From Trebonia kvetii (lineage in GTDB: Bacteria; Actinomycetota; Actinomycetes; Streptosporangiales; Streptosporangiaceae): a DNA stretch of 64,000 nt. A program made the translations under genes and the position numbers. The stretch covers positions 924,792-988,791 of the forward strand of contig NZ_RPFW01000004.1 in NCBI RefSeq assembly GCF_007827045.1, written 5' to 3'. This document shows, piece after piece, positions 42,160 to 51,235 of this stretch. The notes beneath the pieces were generated by a model that was given only the letters and a program-made list of their open reading frames with translations, searched no databases and was not told the origin of the DNA. Positions within the stretch are counted from its first letter, which is position 1; the number at the start of each line of letters is the position of its first letter.

Positions 42160-42764
42160 GGTGATCGCCTCCCGGCCTCGGCTGATTGCAGCTTCATCCC
42201 GGAAGCCGGCCAGGCGCCTCCCCCCTCGCCTCATCTCACCCGGGTGAGAAACCCACGCCTGCGGCCGAGGCCGGAGCGACCCGGGACGCTGACCAGTGCA
42301 CACGCGGGCAACAGGCACGACGCGTCCCCATTCCGTAACGCCGCAGCGGCGAGTGAGACAGAACAGGCATGACAGCAATGAACAGCCGGGGCCGACCGTT
42401 CACCAGCCCACCTGGCAGCGACCCGCGCCGCGTGGCACGGCGTCGCAGAGCATGTACTCGCCCCCGCGCGGTTCGCGGCCACCGGCCACATGGGTCTTGT
42501 TCCCGCACCGGGCGGCTTCCGGACCCCGCCGTTCGGGGCAAACCGCAGGTTCCGCGCCGTTGACGGCACTGAGCTGGTCGTCGGCGACGCCGCAGGCACC
42601 CGCCGGACGGCCCTCACCACGATCCGGACGGCAGCAGCTGTCGCCCCCTTCGGGGTCATCCGCACCAGCAAGCAGATCGGCACCGTGCCGGAAGCGGTCG
42701 CCTTCTTCCGCAACGCCCGGGCGCGAGTTCACACAGCCCCGGCCAGCCCATCAGGGAGGATGCC
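42160..42764. other. Intergenic stretch with a probable decayed gene
   Basis: No intact gene is visible. On the plus strand, roughly 42486-42740, pieces such as RAVDGTELVVGDAAGTRRTA and GTVPEAVAFFRNARARVHT look like protein-coding relics of an uncharacterised actinobacterial protein. No good start or domain can be named. Confidence 0.3.
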
Positions 42765-43586
42765 ATGAAAGGACTGCAGGACAAGGTTGCTCTCGTCACA
42801 GGGGGCAGCTCCGGAATCGGGCAGGCGATCGCAATCCGCCTAGGCGAGGAGGGCGCCAGCGTTGCGATCAACTACGTAGGCCGGCCGGAGGGCGCGGTCT
42901 CTACCAAGGAAGCGATAGACCATGGCGTGGAGATCTGCATGAAGAAACTCTCGGACGCCGGCGGCCGGCCGATCCTGGTCGCAGCGGACGTGTCCGACGA
43001 GCAAGCCGTGGACCAGATGTTCGAGCACGTGCTGGGCGAATACGGTCGGCTTGACATCCTGGTCAACAACGCGGGTATCCAGATCGCCGAAGACTCCGAT
43101 GAACTGTCGGCCGCGGACTTCGACAAGGTCCTGGCCGTGAACCTGCGCGGCGCTTTCCTGTGCGCCCGCGGGGCGGTGCGGGCCTTCCTGGCCGCGCAGC
43201 AGCCAGGGGTCATCATCAACGTGTCCAGCGTGCATCAGGTGATCCCCAAGCCGCGGTTCCTCGGCTATTCGGTGTCGAAGGGCGGAATGCAGAACCTGAC
43301 CCGGTCGCTGGCCCTCGAATTCGCCGCGCGAGGAATTAGGGTCAACGGACTCGGCCCCGGCGCGACCGTCACACCGATCAACCGGTCGTGGATTGATGAC
43401 CCGGTGAAACGGCGGATGGTGGAAAACCACATCCCGATGCGCCGTGCCGGCGGGTCCGAGGAGATGGCCGCCGTGGCGGCCTTCCTGGCCTCCGATGAGG
43501 CGGCATACATCACAGGGCAGACGCTCTTTGTGGACGGCGGGCTCACCCTGTACCCGTCGTTCGAAACGACCTGGTCCTCGGAGTAA
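42765..43586 (+). CDS. SDR-family oxidoreductase (glucose 1-dehydrogenase-like)
   Basis: The 273-residue protein has the cofactor motif VALVTGGSSGIGQAIAIRLG and LVNNAGIQIAEDSD. The active-site Ser is in GVIINVSSVHQVIPKPRFLG, with Tyr-x-x-x-Lys in LGYSVSKGGMQNLTR, and the late signature is SDEAAYITGQTLFVDGGLTL. An insertion after strand 2 (GRPEGAVSTKEAIDHGVEIC) makes it somewhat longer than usual. ATG at 42765 follows GGGAGGATGCC. The fold is certain; the substrate is not. A decayed RibD-like gene lies downstream on the opposite strand. Confidence 0.9.
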   Translation: MKGLQDKVALVTGGSSGIGQAIAIRLGEEGASVAINYVGRPEGAVSTKEAIDHGVEICMKKLSDAGGRPILVAADVSDEQAVDQMFEHVLGEYGRLDILVNNAGIQIAEDSDELSAADFDKVLAVNLRGAFLCARGAVRAFLAAQQPGVIINVSSVHQVIPKPRFLGYSVSKGGMQNLTRSLALEFAARGIRVNGLGPGATVTPINRSWIDDPVKRRMVENHIPMRRAGGSEEMAAVAAFLASDEAAYITGQTLFVDGGLTLYPSFETTWSSE

Positions 43587-43660
43587 CGGCTCGGCAAGGC
43601 CCTGGCGCACGGGGGCACCTTCAAGCGGGAGGTACCCCGGCCGGTCCCGGGTGAGCAGGC

Positions 43661-44189
43661 CTAGGCCGGGCGGGAGCGGACGAACAGTAATCCGTCCTGC
43701 TCACAGAGCGAGCGGAGGCGCCAGAGCGGGCCGCCCGGAAGGCCGGGCCCGGCCAGGATCCGCTCGCGTCACCGAAGGCCAGCAGCGGGGACACGGTCAG
43801 GCATACCTCATCGATCAGGCCGGCGGCCGCAAGCTGCGCGTTGAGGCTCGGGCCGCCTTCGGCGAGAATCTGGGCGAAGCCCCACGCGGCCAGCGCACCA
43901 ATCGCGGCCGTCAGGTCCACGTCACGCTCCCGGCGATGACCTGACCGCGATGTGCAGCTCAGCGGGCCCATAGCGCTCGGCCCGGGACGTTCCGGCCGCG
44001 ATCAGCACCGCGTCGGCCTGGGCGGAGCAGGGCCAACAGCGCATGGTCGGCTGGGCCGCCTCCGGTAAACCAGTGAGCGCGCGGGCCATGATGGCCGTCG
44101 GTCCCGGCGGCGGCGCGTGGCGTTACATCATCCCAGCTGCTGTAACGCACGCGGCGCAGCCGAGACTGCGTAACGACGGGGTCATGCAA
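43661..44189 (-). pseudogene. RibD C-terminal-domain (pyrimidine reductase-like) gene with several frameshifts
   Basis: Reading the minus strand, three frames each supply a family segment. First TGGGPADHALLALLR, then QADAVLIAAGTSRAERYGPA, then DLTAAIGALAAWGFAQILAE and GGPSLNAQLAAAGLIDEVCL. After a further shift comes RILAGPGLPGGPLWRLRSLC with EQDGLLFVRSRPA and a TAG at 43661-43663. At least three frameshifts or small deletions are needed to join them. A protein would normally have about 230-250 residues. Confidence 0.7.
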
Positions 44190-44217
44190 CCAATCGCCTC
44201 GCGGAGGGAGTCACCTC

Positions 44218-45612
44218 GTGTCCGACACATACGACGTGCTGGTGATCGGGGCCGGCCCGGCCGGCGAACACGCTGCGGGTCGCCTGGCTGATCGCGGCCT
44301 CAGCGCGGCCATCGTGGAACGGGAGCTGGTCGGCGGAGAATGTTCCTACTGGGGCTGCATCCCCAGCAAGACGCTGATCCGGCCAGGTGACGTGATCGCC
44401 GCGGCGCGGCGCGCGCCGGGCGCCGCGCAGGCCGTCACCGGCCAGCTCGACACGGCCGCCGCCTTCGCCCAGCGCGACTACATGACCTCCCACTGGAGTG
44501 ACGACGGGCAACGCCGCTGGCTGGACAGCAAAGGCATCGAGCTGATCCGCGGGACCGGACGGCTGACCGGGGAGCGGTCCGTCGAGGTCGAAGCCACGGA
44601 CGGCGCCGTCCGGCAGCTCCGTGCGGCGCGGGCGGTCGTACTAGCTACCGGGAGCACCCCGGTCATCCCCCCGATCCCCGGCCTGCGCGAGGCCGGCCCG
44701 TGGGACAACCGGACGGTCACCAGCGCGAAGGAGCTCCCCCGCCGGCTGCTCGTGCTGGGCGGCGGTGCCATCGGTGCCGAGATGGCACAGGCGTTCAAAC
44801 GTCTCGGCTGCGCGGACGTGGTCGTGCTCGAGGGCGCGGAGCGGCTGCTCGCCCGCGAAGAGCCGTTCGCCGGCGAGGAGCTGCGCACGGCTTTCGAGGC
44901 TGAGGGCATCACCGTGGTAACCGGTGCCCGGATGACTGCCGCCCGCCGGCTGGGCAAGGACGGCCCGGTACTGGCACAGATGGCGGACGGGCGCGAGTTC
45001 ACCGGCGATGAGATCCTGGTGGCCGTGGGCCGTAAGCCGGCCACGGCCGGCCTCGGCCTGAATCGAGTGGGGCTGGAGCCTGGGCGTGCCGTCCAGGTCG
45101 ACCAGCAGCTGCGTGCTGCGGGTGTGGCCGGGGGGTGGCTGTACGCGATCGGTGACTGCAACGGGCTGGCCCCCCTGACGCACATGGGGAAGTACCAGGC
45201 GCGGATCGCCGCGGCGGCGATTCTCGGCCTCCAGGCCGAGGACGTGGCCTCGCACGGCATCGTGCCCCGGGTGACGTTCACGGACCCCCAGGTGTGCGCG
45301 GTCGGCCTGACCGCGGCCGAGGCGCGGGCCGCCGGGCTGCGCGTCACGCCCGTCAGTACCCCGACGGGCGAGGTTCCCGGTGCGTACACCCAGGGCAACG
45401 GAATCCGCGGCACTAGCCAGCTGGTGATCGCCGACGACCGCAGGACGGTCGTCGGCGCCACCTTCACCGGCCCCGGCATCCAGGAACTGCTCCACTCCGC
45501 GACCGTCGCGATCTGCGGCGGCGTCACCGTCGACCGCCTGCGGCACGCGGTGCCGTCGTTCCCCACCGTCAGCGAAGTCTGGCTGCACCTGCTCGAGGCC
45601 TACGGCCTCTAA
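44218..45612 (+). CDS. Class I pyridine nucleotide-disulfide oxidoreductase (dihydrolipoamide/mercuric reductase-like)
   Basis: The 464-residue flavoprotein has the FAD motif DVLVIGAGPAGEHAAGRLAD and the redox disulfide in GGECSYWGCIPSKTLIRP. The NAD(P) motif is LLVLGGGAIGAEMAQAFKRL, and LYAIGDCNGLAPLTHMGKYQ is the second FAD site. The C-terminus ends VPSFPTVSEVWLHLLEAYG, where the usual His of the His-Glu pair (HPTxxE) is replaced by Phe. The true substrate may therefore not be dihydrolipoamide. GTG at 44218 is preceded by GGAGGGAG. Twenty-one bases separate it from the GH15 gene. Confidence 0.88.
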   Translation: MSDTYDVLVIGAGPAGEHAAGRLADRGLSAAIVERELVGGECSYWGCIPSKTLIRPGDVIAAARRAPGAAQAVTGQLDTAAAFAQRDYMTSHWSDDGQRRWLDSKGIELIRGTGRLTGERSVEVEATDGAVRQLRAARAVVLATGSTPVIPPIPGLREAGPWDNRTVTSAKELPRRLLVLGGGAIGAEMAQAFKRLGCADVVVLEGAERLLAREEPFAGEELRTAFEAEGITVVTGARMTAARRLGKDGPVLAQMADGREFTGDEILVAVGRKPATAGLGLNRVGLEPGRAVQVDQQLRAAGVAGGWLYAIGDCNGLAPLTHMGKYQARIAAAAILGLQAEDVASHGIVPRVTFTDPQVCAVGLTAAEARAAGLRVTPVSTPTGEVPGAYTQGNGIRGTSQLVIADDRRTVVGATFTGPGIQELLHSATVAICGGVTVDRLRHAVPSFPTVSEVWLHLLEAYGL

Positions 45613-45633
45613 CCGTCCTGAAGAAGGGAAACC

Positions 45634-47511
45634 GTGATGGGTAGCTTGCCGATCGGCGACTACGCCCTGCTGTCGGATTGCCGCTCGGCGGCGCTGGTCA
45701 GCCGGGCCGGCTCGGTGGACTGGCTGTGTTTCCCGCGTTTCGACGCCCCGGCAGTGTTCGCCCGCCTTCTCGACCCTGGTGCCGGGCACTTCGCCATCGC
45801 GCCAGCCGGGGACTACGAGGCCAGCCGGACCTACGCTGACCAGACCATGGCGCTGGAAATCACCTTCACGACGTCGGCCGGCACAGCGGTGCTGACCGAT
45901 GCGATGGCGGTGGGCCGCAACGAACGGGGCCATGAGCTGGGCGCCGGGTCTCCTGGGGTGCTGTTGCGACGGCTGGTGTGCACCAGCGGGGAGATGGATA
46001 TCGAGGTCAGCTACGCACCCCGGCCGGAATATGGCCTGATCCACCCGATCCTGGAAGCGGTTCCTGGTGGCCTGGCCGCGCGGGGTGGCGCGGGTCGCCT
46101 GCTGCTGTCCGCACCTGCTGCCTTCCGGATTGACGGCGCGACTGCGACAGCGCGCGTGCATGTGGCAGCCGGCCAGGCGGTGGGCTTCGCGCTGGCACAC
46201 GGCCAGATGTGGGACCCGCCGCTGCACGCCTGGGACCAGGAAACGATCGCTGCCCGGCTAGATGACACGCTGGCGGGATGGCGGTCCTGGTCAGTGATTC
46301 ACCAGAGCTACGAGGGTCCCTGGCAGGACCTTGTCCACCATTCCGGGCGGGTGCTGCAGGCGCTTACGTTCGCGCCGACCGGCGCGATCGTCGCGGCGCC
46401 TACTACCTCGCTGCCGGAGACCGTCGGCGGCGAGCGCAACTGGGATTACCGCTACACCTGGGTGCGCGACGCGTGCCTGACCATGGAGGCCCTGTGGGTG
46501 GCGGCATGCCCGGATGAGGCGAACAAGTTCTTCGCGTTCCTGGCTGACGCCGCAGCGTCCCAGCTTCAGCGCGGGATGGACTTGCAGATCATGTTCGGGA
46601 TCGGCGGTGAACGCGACCTGTCGGAGCGAGAGCTGCCGCACCTGGCCGGCTGGCGGGGCAGCAGGCCGGTCCGGGTCGGCAACGGTGCCTGGAGCCAGCG
46701 CCAGCTTGACGTGTACGGCGAGATGCTCGGTGCCGCCCAGCGGCTGGTGCAGCAGCTAGGCGATCTCGACACGATCACCCAGCGGTTCCTGGCCGCAGCC
46801 GCCGACACCGCCGCCAGCCGCTGGAAGGAGAAGGATCAAGGCATCTGGGAGATCCGCGGCGAGCCGCGCGACTTCCTGTATTCCAAGCTAATGTGCTGGG
46901 CGGCGCTCAACCGCGCGATTGCGCTGGCTCCCCAGCTCGGCGCCCAGCACAAGGTCGGGGAATGGACCGCGGCCCGCGACGACATCCGCGCGGCCATCCT
47001 GGAGCACGGGTGGAGTGAGAAGGCAGGCGCCTTCACCCAGGCCTTCGGCCGCGATGACCTGGACGCCTCCAACCTGATGCTGGCCATCACCGGCTTCCTG
47101 CCCGGCGATGACCCGCAGATGAAGGCGACCATCGATGCGACCGCCGCCCGGCTGACCGACGAGCGAGGCTTGGTCTACCGGTACCTGGCTCACGACGGCC
47201 TAGCTGGGGAGGAGGGAACGTTCCTGCTGTGCACCTTCTGGCTCGCCCACGCCCAGGCGCTGGCCGGGGAGCTGGACCAGGCCACCGCGACCTTCGAGCG
47301 GGCGGTGGCAGCTATCAACGACGTGGGCCTGCTGGCCGAGGAGGTCGACGCGGCCAGCGGCGAGATGATAGGCAACTTCCCGCAGGCCTTCAGTCACATC
47401 GGCCTGGTCAACGCGGCCTGGGCCATCTCCCAGGCACGGCAGCGAGCTGCCCGCCGTGCCCCGGGGGGGGCAGTTCAGGCAAGGCGTCCGAGCACTGGAG
47501 CTGACCAGTGA
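45634..47511 (+). CDS. Glycoside hydrolase family 15 protein (glucoamylase/trehalase-like)
   Basis: The 625-residue protein has the short N-terminal beta domain (SLPIGDYALLSDCRSAALVS, GSVDWLCFPRFDAPAVFARL). The (alpha/alpha)6 barrel follows, from VGGERNWDYRYTWVRDACLT, which is the GH15 substrate motif with the Trp-Asp-Tyr-Arg and WVRD. FLYSKLMCWAALNRAIALAP and GLAGEEGTFLLCTFWLAHAQ, carrying a catalytic Glu candidate, follow. No signal peptide is visible, so it likely acts on intracellular maltooligosaccharides or trehalose. Start GTG 45634 or ATG 45637. Its stop overlaps the next small gene by four bases. Confidence 0.9.
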   Translation: MMGSLPIGDYALLSDCRSAALVSRAGSVDWLCFPRFDAPAVFARLLDPGAGHFAIAPAGDYEASRTYADQTMALEITFTTSAGTAVLTDAMAVGRNERGHELGAGSPGVLLRRLVCTSGEMDIEVSYAPRPEYGLIHPILEAVPGGLAARGGAGRLLLSAPAAFRIDGATATARVHVAAGQAVGFALAHGQMWDPPLHAWDQETIAARLDDTLAGWRSWSVIHQSYEGPWQDLVHHSGRVLQALTFAPTGAIVAAPTTSLPETVGGERNWDYRYTWVRDACLTMEALWVAACPDEANKFFAFLADAAASQLQRGMDLQIMFGIGGERDLSERELPHLAGWRGSRPVRVGNGAWSQRQLDVYGEMLGAAQRLVQQLGDLDTITQRFLAAAADTAASRWKEKDQGIWEIRGEPRDFLYSKLMCWAALNRAIALAPQLGAQHKVGEWTAARDDIRAAILEHGWSEKAGAFTQAFGRDDLDASNLMLAITGFLPGDDPQMKATIDATAARLTDERGLVYRYLAHDGLAGEEGTFLLCTFWLAHAQALAGELDQATATFERAVAAINDVGLLAEEVDAASGEMIGNFPQAFSHIGLVNAAWAISQARQRAARRAPGGAVQARRPSTGADQ

Positions 47512-47756
47512 CCCCAAGCAGATACCGCATCGTCCTGCGCGGGCGGCTGGGCGATCGCTTCGAGTCGGCTTTCGACGGGATGGCGCTCGAACTCGGCCCC
47601 AACCAGTCGGTGCTCGTCGGCGAGATCCGTGACCAGGCGCACCTGTACGGGCTGCTCGACCGGCTGCGTGACTTCGGAATCGAACTGCTCGCCGTGGAGC
47701 CCACTGCCCCGGCAGACGCCGGCCCAGAGGGTGGCTCGCGCGGTGCCACGAAGTGA
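47508..47756 (+). CDS. Small conserved-looking protein coupled to GH15
   Basis: The 82-residue protein (RYRIVLRGRLGDRFESAFDG, then GPNQSVLVGEIRDQAHLYGL and LDRLRDFGIELLAVEP) has a compact alpha/beta pattern. A pattern of this type is known from small actinobacterial proteins that sit next to carbohydrate or stress genes. It starts with GTG overlapping the GH15 stop (GTGA). The tail is disordered (Pro/Gly/Ser). The function is not known. Confidence 0.6.
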   Translation: MTPSRYRIVLRGRLGDRFESAFDGMALELGPNQSVLVGEIRDQAHLYGLLDRLRDFGIELLAVEPTAPADAGPEGGSRGATK

Positions 47757-47889
47757 CAGGTGCCTTTTCGGTTTGCCGTGCGGCTCAGCCCTTACCCGCT
47801 GAAATAGTGGTGACCGGCATGGGGTTGCATGGATGGTGGATGGCGACAGCCACCTGTTCGGACCCGAACCATGATACAGGGAGCGCATC

Positions 47890-48405
47890 ATGAGCACTGA
47901 GAAGGCCATCCTGGCCGGCGGCTGCTTCTGGGGGGTACAAGACCTCGTCCGCAAGCTGCCCGGCGTGATCTCGACGCGGGTCGGGTACACGGGCGGCGAT
48001 GTACCGAACGCCACTTACCGCAACCACCACGGCCACGCCGAGGCGATCGAGATCACCTTCGACCCCGACAGGATCTCCTACCGCGACCTGCTGGAGTTCT
48101 TCTTCCAGATCCACGACCCGACCACGCTGAACCGGCAGGGCAACGACATCGGAACCAGCTACCGGTCGGCCATCTTCTACCTCAGCGACGCGCAGCGGCA
48201 CACGGCCGAGGACACGATCGCCGACGTCGACGCCTCCGGCCTGTGGCCCGGCAAGGTGGTCACCGAGGTGACACCGGCCGGGCCCTTCTGGGAGGCCGAG
48301 CCCGAGCACCAGGACTACCTGGAGCGCTACCCCGACGGGTACACTTGCCACTTCCCGCGTCCCGGCTGGAAGCTGCCGCATCGCACTGGCACAGCCGCAC
48401 ACTGA
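47890..48405 (+). CDS. msrA: Peptide-methionine (S)-S-oxide reductase
   Basis: The 171-residue enzyme reduces the S form of methionine sulfoxide. The N-terminal motif AILAGGCFWGVQDLVRKLPG contains the catalytic Cys in GCFWG. GVISTRVGYTGGDVPNATYR, NHHGHAEAIEITFDPDRISY and IHDPTTLNRQGNDIGTSYRS follow. The C-terminal extension with resolving Cys residues is short; one Cys is visible in YTCHFPRPG. ATG follows GGGAGC. Its usual functional partner msrB is 15.5 kb upstream, on the other side of the accessory block. Confidence 0.93.
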   Translation: MSTEKAILAGGCFWGVQDLVRKLPGVISTRVGYTGGDVPNATYRNHHGHAEAIEITFDPDRISYRDLLEFFFQIHDPTTLNRQGNDIGTSYRSAIFYLSDAQRHTAEDTIADVDASGLWPGKVVTEVTPAGPFWEAEPEHQDYLERYPDGYTCHFPRPGWKLPHRTGTAAH

Positions 48406-48439
48406 ACCTCCGGCTGCCCGAGGACTGGCGGCCCGTCGG

Positions 48440-48904
48440 CTATAGCGCCCGCGTGTAGAAGCAGTTGTCGCCGGTCACCGGGTAGCCGCCGAACGGGCCG
48501 CTCGGCACGAACCCGACCGACTCGTACAGGGCGCGCGCCGCGGCGAAGCCCGGTGTGGTCCCTGTCTCCAGTGACACCCGCCGATAGCCGCGCGCCTGCG
48601 CGGCCTCGAGCAGGTGGGTGAGCAGCGCCCGGCCGACGCCGCGCCCGCGTGCCTCGGCCGCGGTGTGCATCGACTTGATCTCCGCGTGCTCCGGGTCTAG
48701 TTCCTTGATGGCCGCCACGCCGAGCAGCGTGTCGCCGTCCCGGTAGCTGATGAACGTGACCGCCGGGTCGAGCAGGCCGTCCACGTCGAGCGCGAAGCTG
48801 TGCTCGGGTGGCGTCTCGGTGAGGCAGAACGTCAGGTGGCGTTCGAGGATGGCGCGCACCTCGGGCTTGCGCGGGTCATCGACCATGATCACTGCAGCAG
48901 TCAC
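48440..48904 (-). CDS. GNAT-family N-acetyltransferase
   Basis: The 154-residue protein has a GNAT acetyl-CoA motif A: EIKSMHTAAEARGRGVGRAL and LTHLLEAAQARG. GTTPGFAAARALYESVGF is motif B. The N-terminal part reads DDPRKPEVRAILERHLTFCL, seen in the uncharacterised GNAT subgroup with that start. GTG at 48904 is used (a run of GCAGCAGT repeats lies there); ATG at 48886 would also give an intact fold. It is convergent with msrA and divergent from the Tat/DUF4331 operon. The substrate is unknown. Confidence 0.85.
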   Translation of the reverse strand: MTAAVIMVDDPRKPEVRAILERHLTFCLTETPPEHSFALDVDGLLDPAVTFISYRDGDTLLGVAAIKELDPEHAEIKSMHTAAEARGRGVGRALLTHLLEAAQARGYRRVSLETGTTPGFAAARALYESVGFVPSGPFGGYPVTGDNCFYTRAL

Positions 48905-48969
48905 CGCAGCAGTGTATGAGCAGGAGATTTCCGTTCTGTTAGACCCGTGGTGCTTCGGCCCGGTCTCAG

Positions 48970-48985
48970 GTAACGGTTTCGTTAC
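48970..48985. promoter_or_regulatory. Dyad GTAACG-N4-CGTTAC
   Basis: A perfect 6-base inverted repeat with a GTTT centre lies between the divergent GNAT gene and the Tat/DUF4331 operon, about 85 bases before the 49070 ATG. Two single half-sites (CCGTAACC at about 49005 and GCGTAACGG at 49034) follow. It could be an operator or contain an ECF-type promoter, but no assignment is firm. Confidence 0.35.
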
Positions 48986-49069
48986 GAGGTGGCGCGTGGT
49001 CAATCCGTAACCGGGTGTGCGCCGAATCCGCTGCGTAACGGCAGTCCGTACACACAGGGAAGGACATCC

Positions 49070-49405
49070 ATGCCTCCTCAGATTCATGCGGATCAAGCGG
49101 AACCCGGAGCCGGGCGCCCGGCACCTTCGCTTTCCCGCCGGTCCCTGCTGCGCGGCGCCGCCGGCGTCGGCGCGGTCTCCGTCGCCGCCGCGGCGGGCGC
49201 GGGCACGATCTTCGCGGCGGCCGGGTCGGCGCACGCGGCGACCGACACGCCCGCCGGCACAGGGGCGCACCCGGCGGGCGACGAGCCGATCGTCGCGTAC
49301 CTGCGGGACGCGGCCACCGGAGAGTTCGAGGTTTTCCACGGGACCCGGCTGGTGCGGGTCCGCGACAGAAAGCTCGCCGTCCAGCTGCTCAACCAGGTGA
49401 GGTAG
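49070..49405 (+). CDS. Tat-exported small protein, unknown function
   Basis: The 111-residue protein has a twin-arginine signal: SLSRRSLLRGAAGVGAVSVA followed by an Ala/Gly-rich hydrophobic core and a likely cleavage site after AGSAHAA. The mature part of about 50 residues contains VAYLRDAATGEFEVFHGTRL. ATG has AGGGAAGGA upstream. It is separated from the DUF4331 gene by only four bases, so the two are co-translated and probably work together. Confidence 0.75.
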   Translation: MPPQIHADQAEPGAGRPAPSLSRRSLLRGAAGVGAVSVAAAAGAGTIFAAAGSAHAATDTPAGTGAHPAGDEPIVAYLRDAATGEFEVFHGTRLVRVRDRKLAVQLLNQVR

Positions 49406-49409
49406 CACA

Positions 49410-50801
49410 GTGTCTTCGCATCGCGAGGCCCCGGAGATCTGCACAGACCCGGTCGCCGACAGCACGGACGTCTACGCGTTCGTCAGCCCGGACTGCCCGG
49501 GCACCGTCACCCTGATCGCGAACTACATCCCGCTCGAGGGGCCGGCCGGCGGCCCGAACTTCTACGCCTTCGGCGACGACGTGCTCTACGAGATCCACGT
49601 CGACAACGACGGCGACGCGGAGCCGGATCTCACCTTCCAGTTCCGGTTCAGGACCGAGCTTGCCGACCCGGACACGTTCCTTTACAACACCGGCCCGATC
49701 ACGTCGCTGAGCAGCTCGAACTGGAACCGGCGGCAGGTCTACCGGGTCACCCAGGTCAAGAACGGCAAGAGCACCGTGCTCGCCGACGGGCTGTCCTGCC
49801 CGCCGTGCAACATCGGCCCGCTGTCCACGCCGAACTACCCGTCGCTCGCCCAGGCGGCCGTGCACGACCTGCACGGCAACATCAAGGTGTTCGCGGGCCA
49901 GCGCGCCGAGGGCTTCTACGTGGACCTCGGCGCGATCTTCGACCTGGGCGACCTGCGCCCGTTCGAGAACCTGCACGCCCAGTACGGCATGCACCTGTTC
50001 AGCAAGGGCGCGCCCGGCGTGAACGCCACGGCGCAGCTCAACGTGCACTCGATCGCGATCCAGGTGCCGATCGGCGACCTGCTGTGGGGCAGCCCGCACG
50101 GCAAGGTGACCGACCAGGGCTCGGTGATCGGCGTGTGGACCACGGCGAGCCGCCAGCGGGTCCAGGTGTGGGACTCGCACAGCCACAAGAAGGTCTGGTC
50201 GGGGCCGTTCCACCAGGTGTCGCGCCTGGGCAACCCGCTGGTGAACGAGGTGCTCATCCCGCTCGGCCAGAAGGACTTCTGGAACAGCCAGCCCCCGCAC
50301 GTCGACAAGATCTTCCTGAACACCGTCGCCCACCCGGAACTGGCCGGGCTGCTCCCCGCGCTCTACCCGGGCGTGTTCCCCAACCTGGCCGCGCTCGTCG
50401 CCGCGAAGACGGCGCGCGCCGACCTGGAGGCCATCTTGATGACCGGCATCCCGTCGGGCATCGTGCCGGGCTTCCAGAACTTCACCGGCCCGGTCATCGC
50501 GGACATGCTCCGGCTCAACACGGCCATACCGCCGACGAGCAAGCCGAACATTCTCGGCCTGATCGGCGGCGACCCGGCCGGCTTCCCGAACGGGCGCCGC
50601 GTGTTCGACGACGTGGTCACCGTCGAGTTGCGCGCCATCGCCGGAGTGACGGTGCCGCTCGTCGACAAGTCCTTCACCCCAGACGGCGCGGCCAGCCTGG
50701 TCACCGACGGCCTCACCCCGTCGAGCGTGCCGTCCGGTTACCTCAGCACCTTCCCCTACCTCGGCGTCCCCTACGGGGGCTTCGAGACTCCGAGTTCCTG
50801 A
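49410..50801 (+). CDS. DUF4331-domain protein
   Basis: The 463-residue protein begins SSHREAPEICTDPVADSTDV and YAFVSPDCPGTVTLIANYIP, the canonical start of DUF4331, with FYAFGDDVLYEIHVDNDGDA following. It ends FPYLGVPYGGFETPSS. It has no signal peptide of its own, although the gene before it encodes a Tat-exported protein. The domain is predicted to be beta-rich; no enzymatic activity is established. GTG is the start. It is the middle gene of a three-gene operon. Confidence 0.88.
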   Translation: MSSHREAPEICTDPVADSTDVYAFVSPDCPGTVTLIANYIPLEGPAGGPNFYAFGDDVLYEIHVDNDGDAEPDLTFQFRFRTELADPDTFLYNTGPITSLSSSNWNRRQVYRVTQVKNGKSTVLADGLSCPPCNIGPLSTPNYPSLAQAAVHDLHGNIKVFAGQRAEGFYVDLGAIFDLGDLRPFENLHAQYGMHLFSKGAPGVNATAQLNVHSIAIQVPIGDLLWGSPHGKVTDQGSVIGVWTTASRQRVQVWDSHSHKKVWSGPFHQVSRLGNPLVNEVLIPLGQKDFWNSQPPHVDKIFLNTVAHPELAGLLPALYPGVFPNLAALVAAKTARADLEAILMTGIPSGIVPGFQNFTGPVIADMLRLNTAIPPTSKPNILGLIGGDPAGFPNGRRVFDDVVTVELRAIAGVTVPLVDKSFTPDGAASLVTDGLTPSSVPSGYLSTFPYLGVPYGGFETPSS

Positions 50802-50810
50802 GATACCGCG

Positions 50811-51149
50811 ATGACCGAGCACCATCACCACTACGGCACGTCAGAGCCGGGCAGCGTCATTCTCGAGCTCGGCGAGGGCATCGGCGCCCTCGTTCTCGAC
50901 GCGCCGCCCGACCTGGCAGGCCAGGAGATCGAGATCAGCCCGTCCGAGGGCGGCCCGCGCACCCACTCGATGGTGCGAGAGCGTCATACCGGCGTGCGGA
51001 CCGTCTACGCCGCCGTCTATCCCGTCCTCGCCGCGGGCGACTACGTCGTATGGCGCCAGGACGGGAGCCAAGCGGGACAGGTCACTATCCGCGGGGGTCA
51101 GGCGAGCCGGTTCCGCTGGCCGGAAGTGACTCCGGCCGGCCTCGCCTGA
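50811..51149 (+). CDS. His-rich small hypothetical protein
   Basis: The 112-residue protein begins MTEHHHHYGTSEPGSVILEL and continues GEGIGALVLDAPPDLAGQEI. It ends GQASRFRWPEVTPAGLA. The N-terminal His cluster could bind metal, and the body is likely a beta-sandwich. It is nine bases after the DUF4331 stop and is probably the last gene of that operon. No family is recognised. Confidence 0.65.
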   Translation: MTEHHHHYGTSEPGSVILELGEGIGALVLDAPPDLAGQEIEISPSEGGPRTHSMVRERHTGVRTVYAAVYPVLAAGDYVVWRQDGSQAGQVTIRGGQASRFRWPEVTPAGLA

Positions 51150-51235
51150 TCTGGCTGTCCCGCACGCTCGGCGTGCCGGATGCGTCCCGCCGCATCCGGC
51201 ATGCCGAGATCACTCGGTTCCGCGATCGGACCCGG

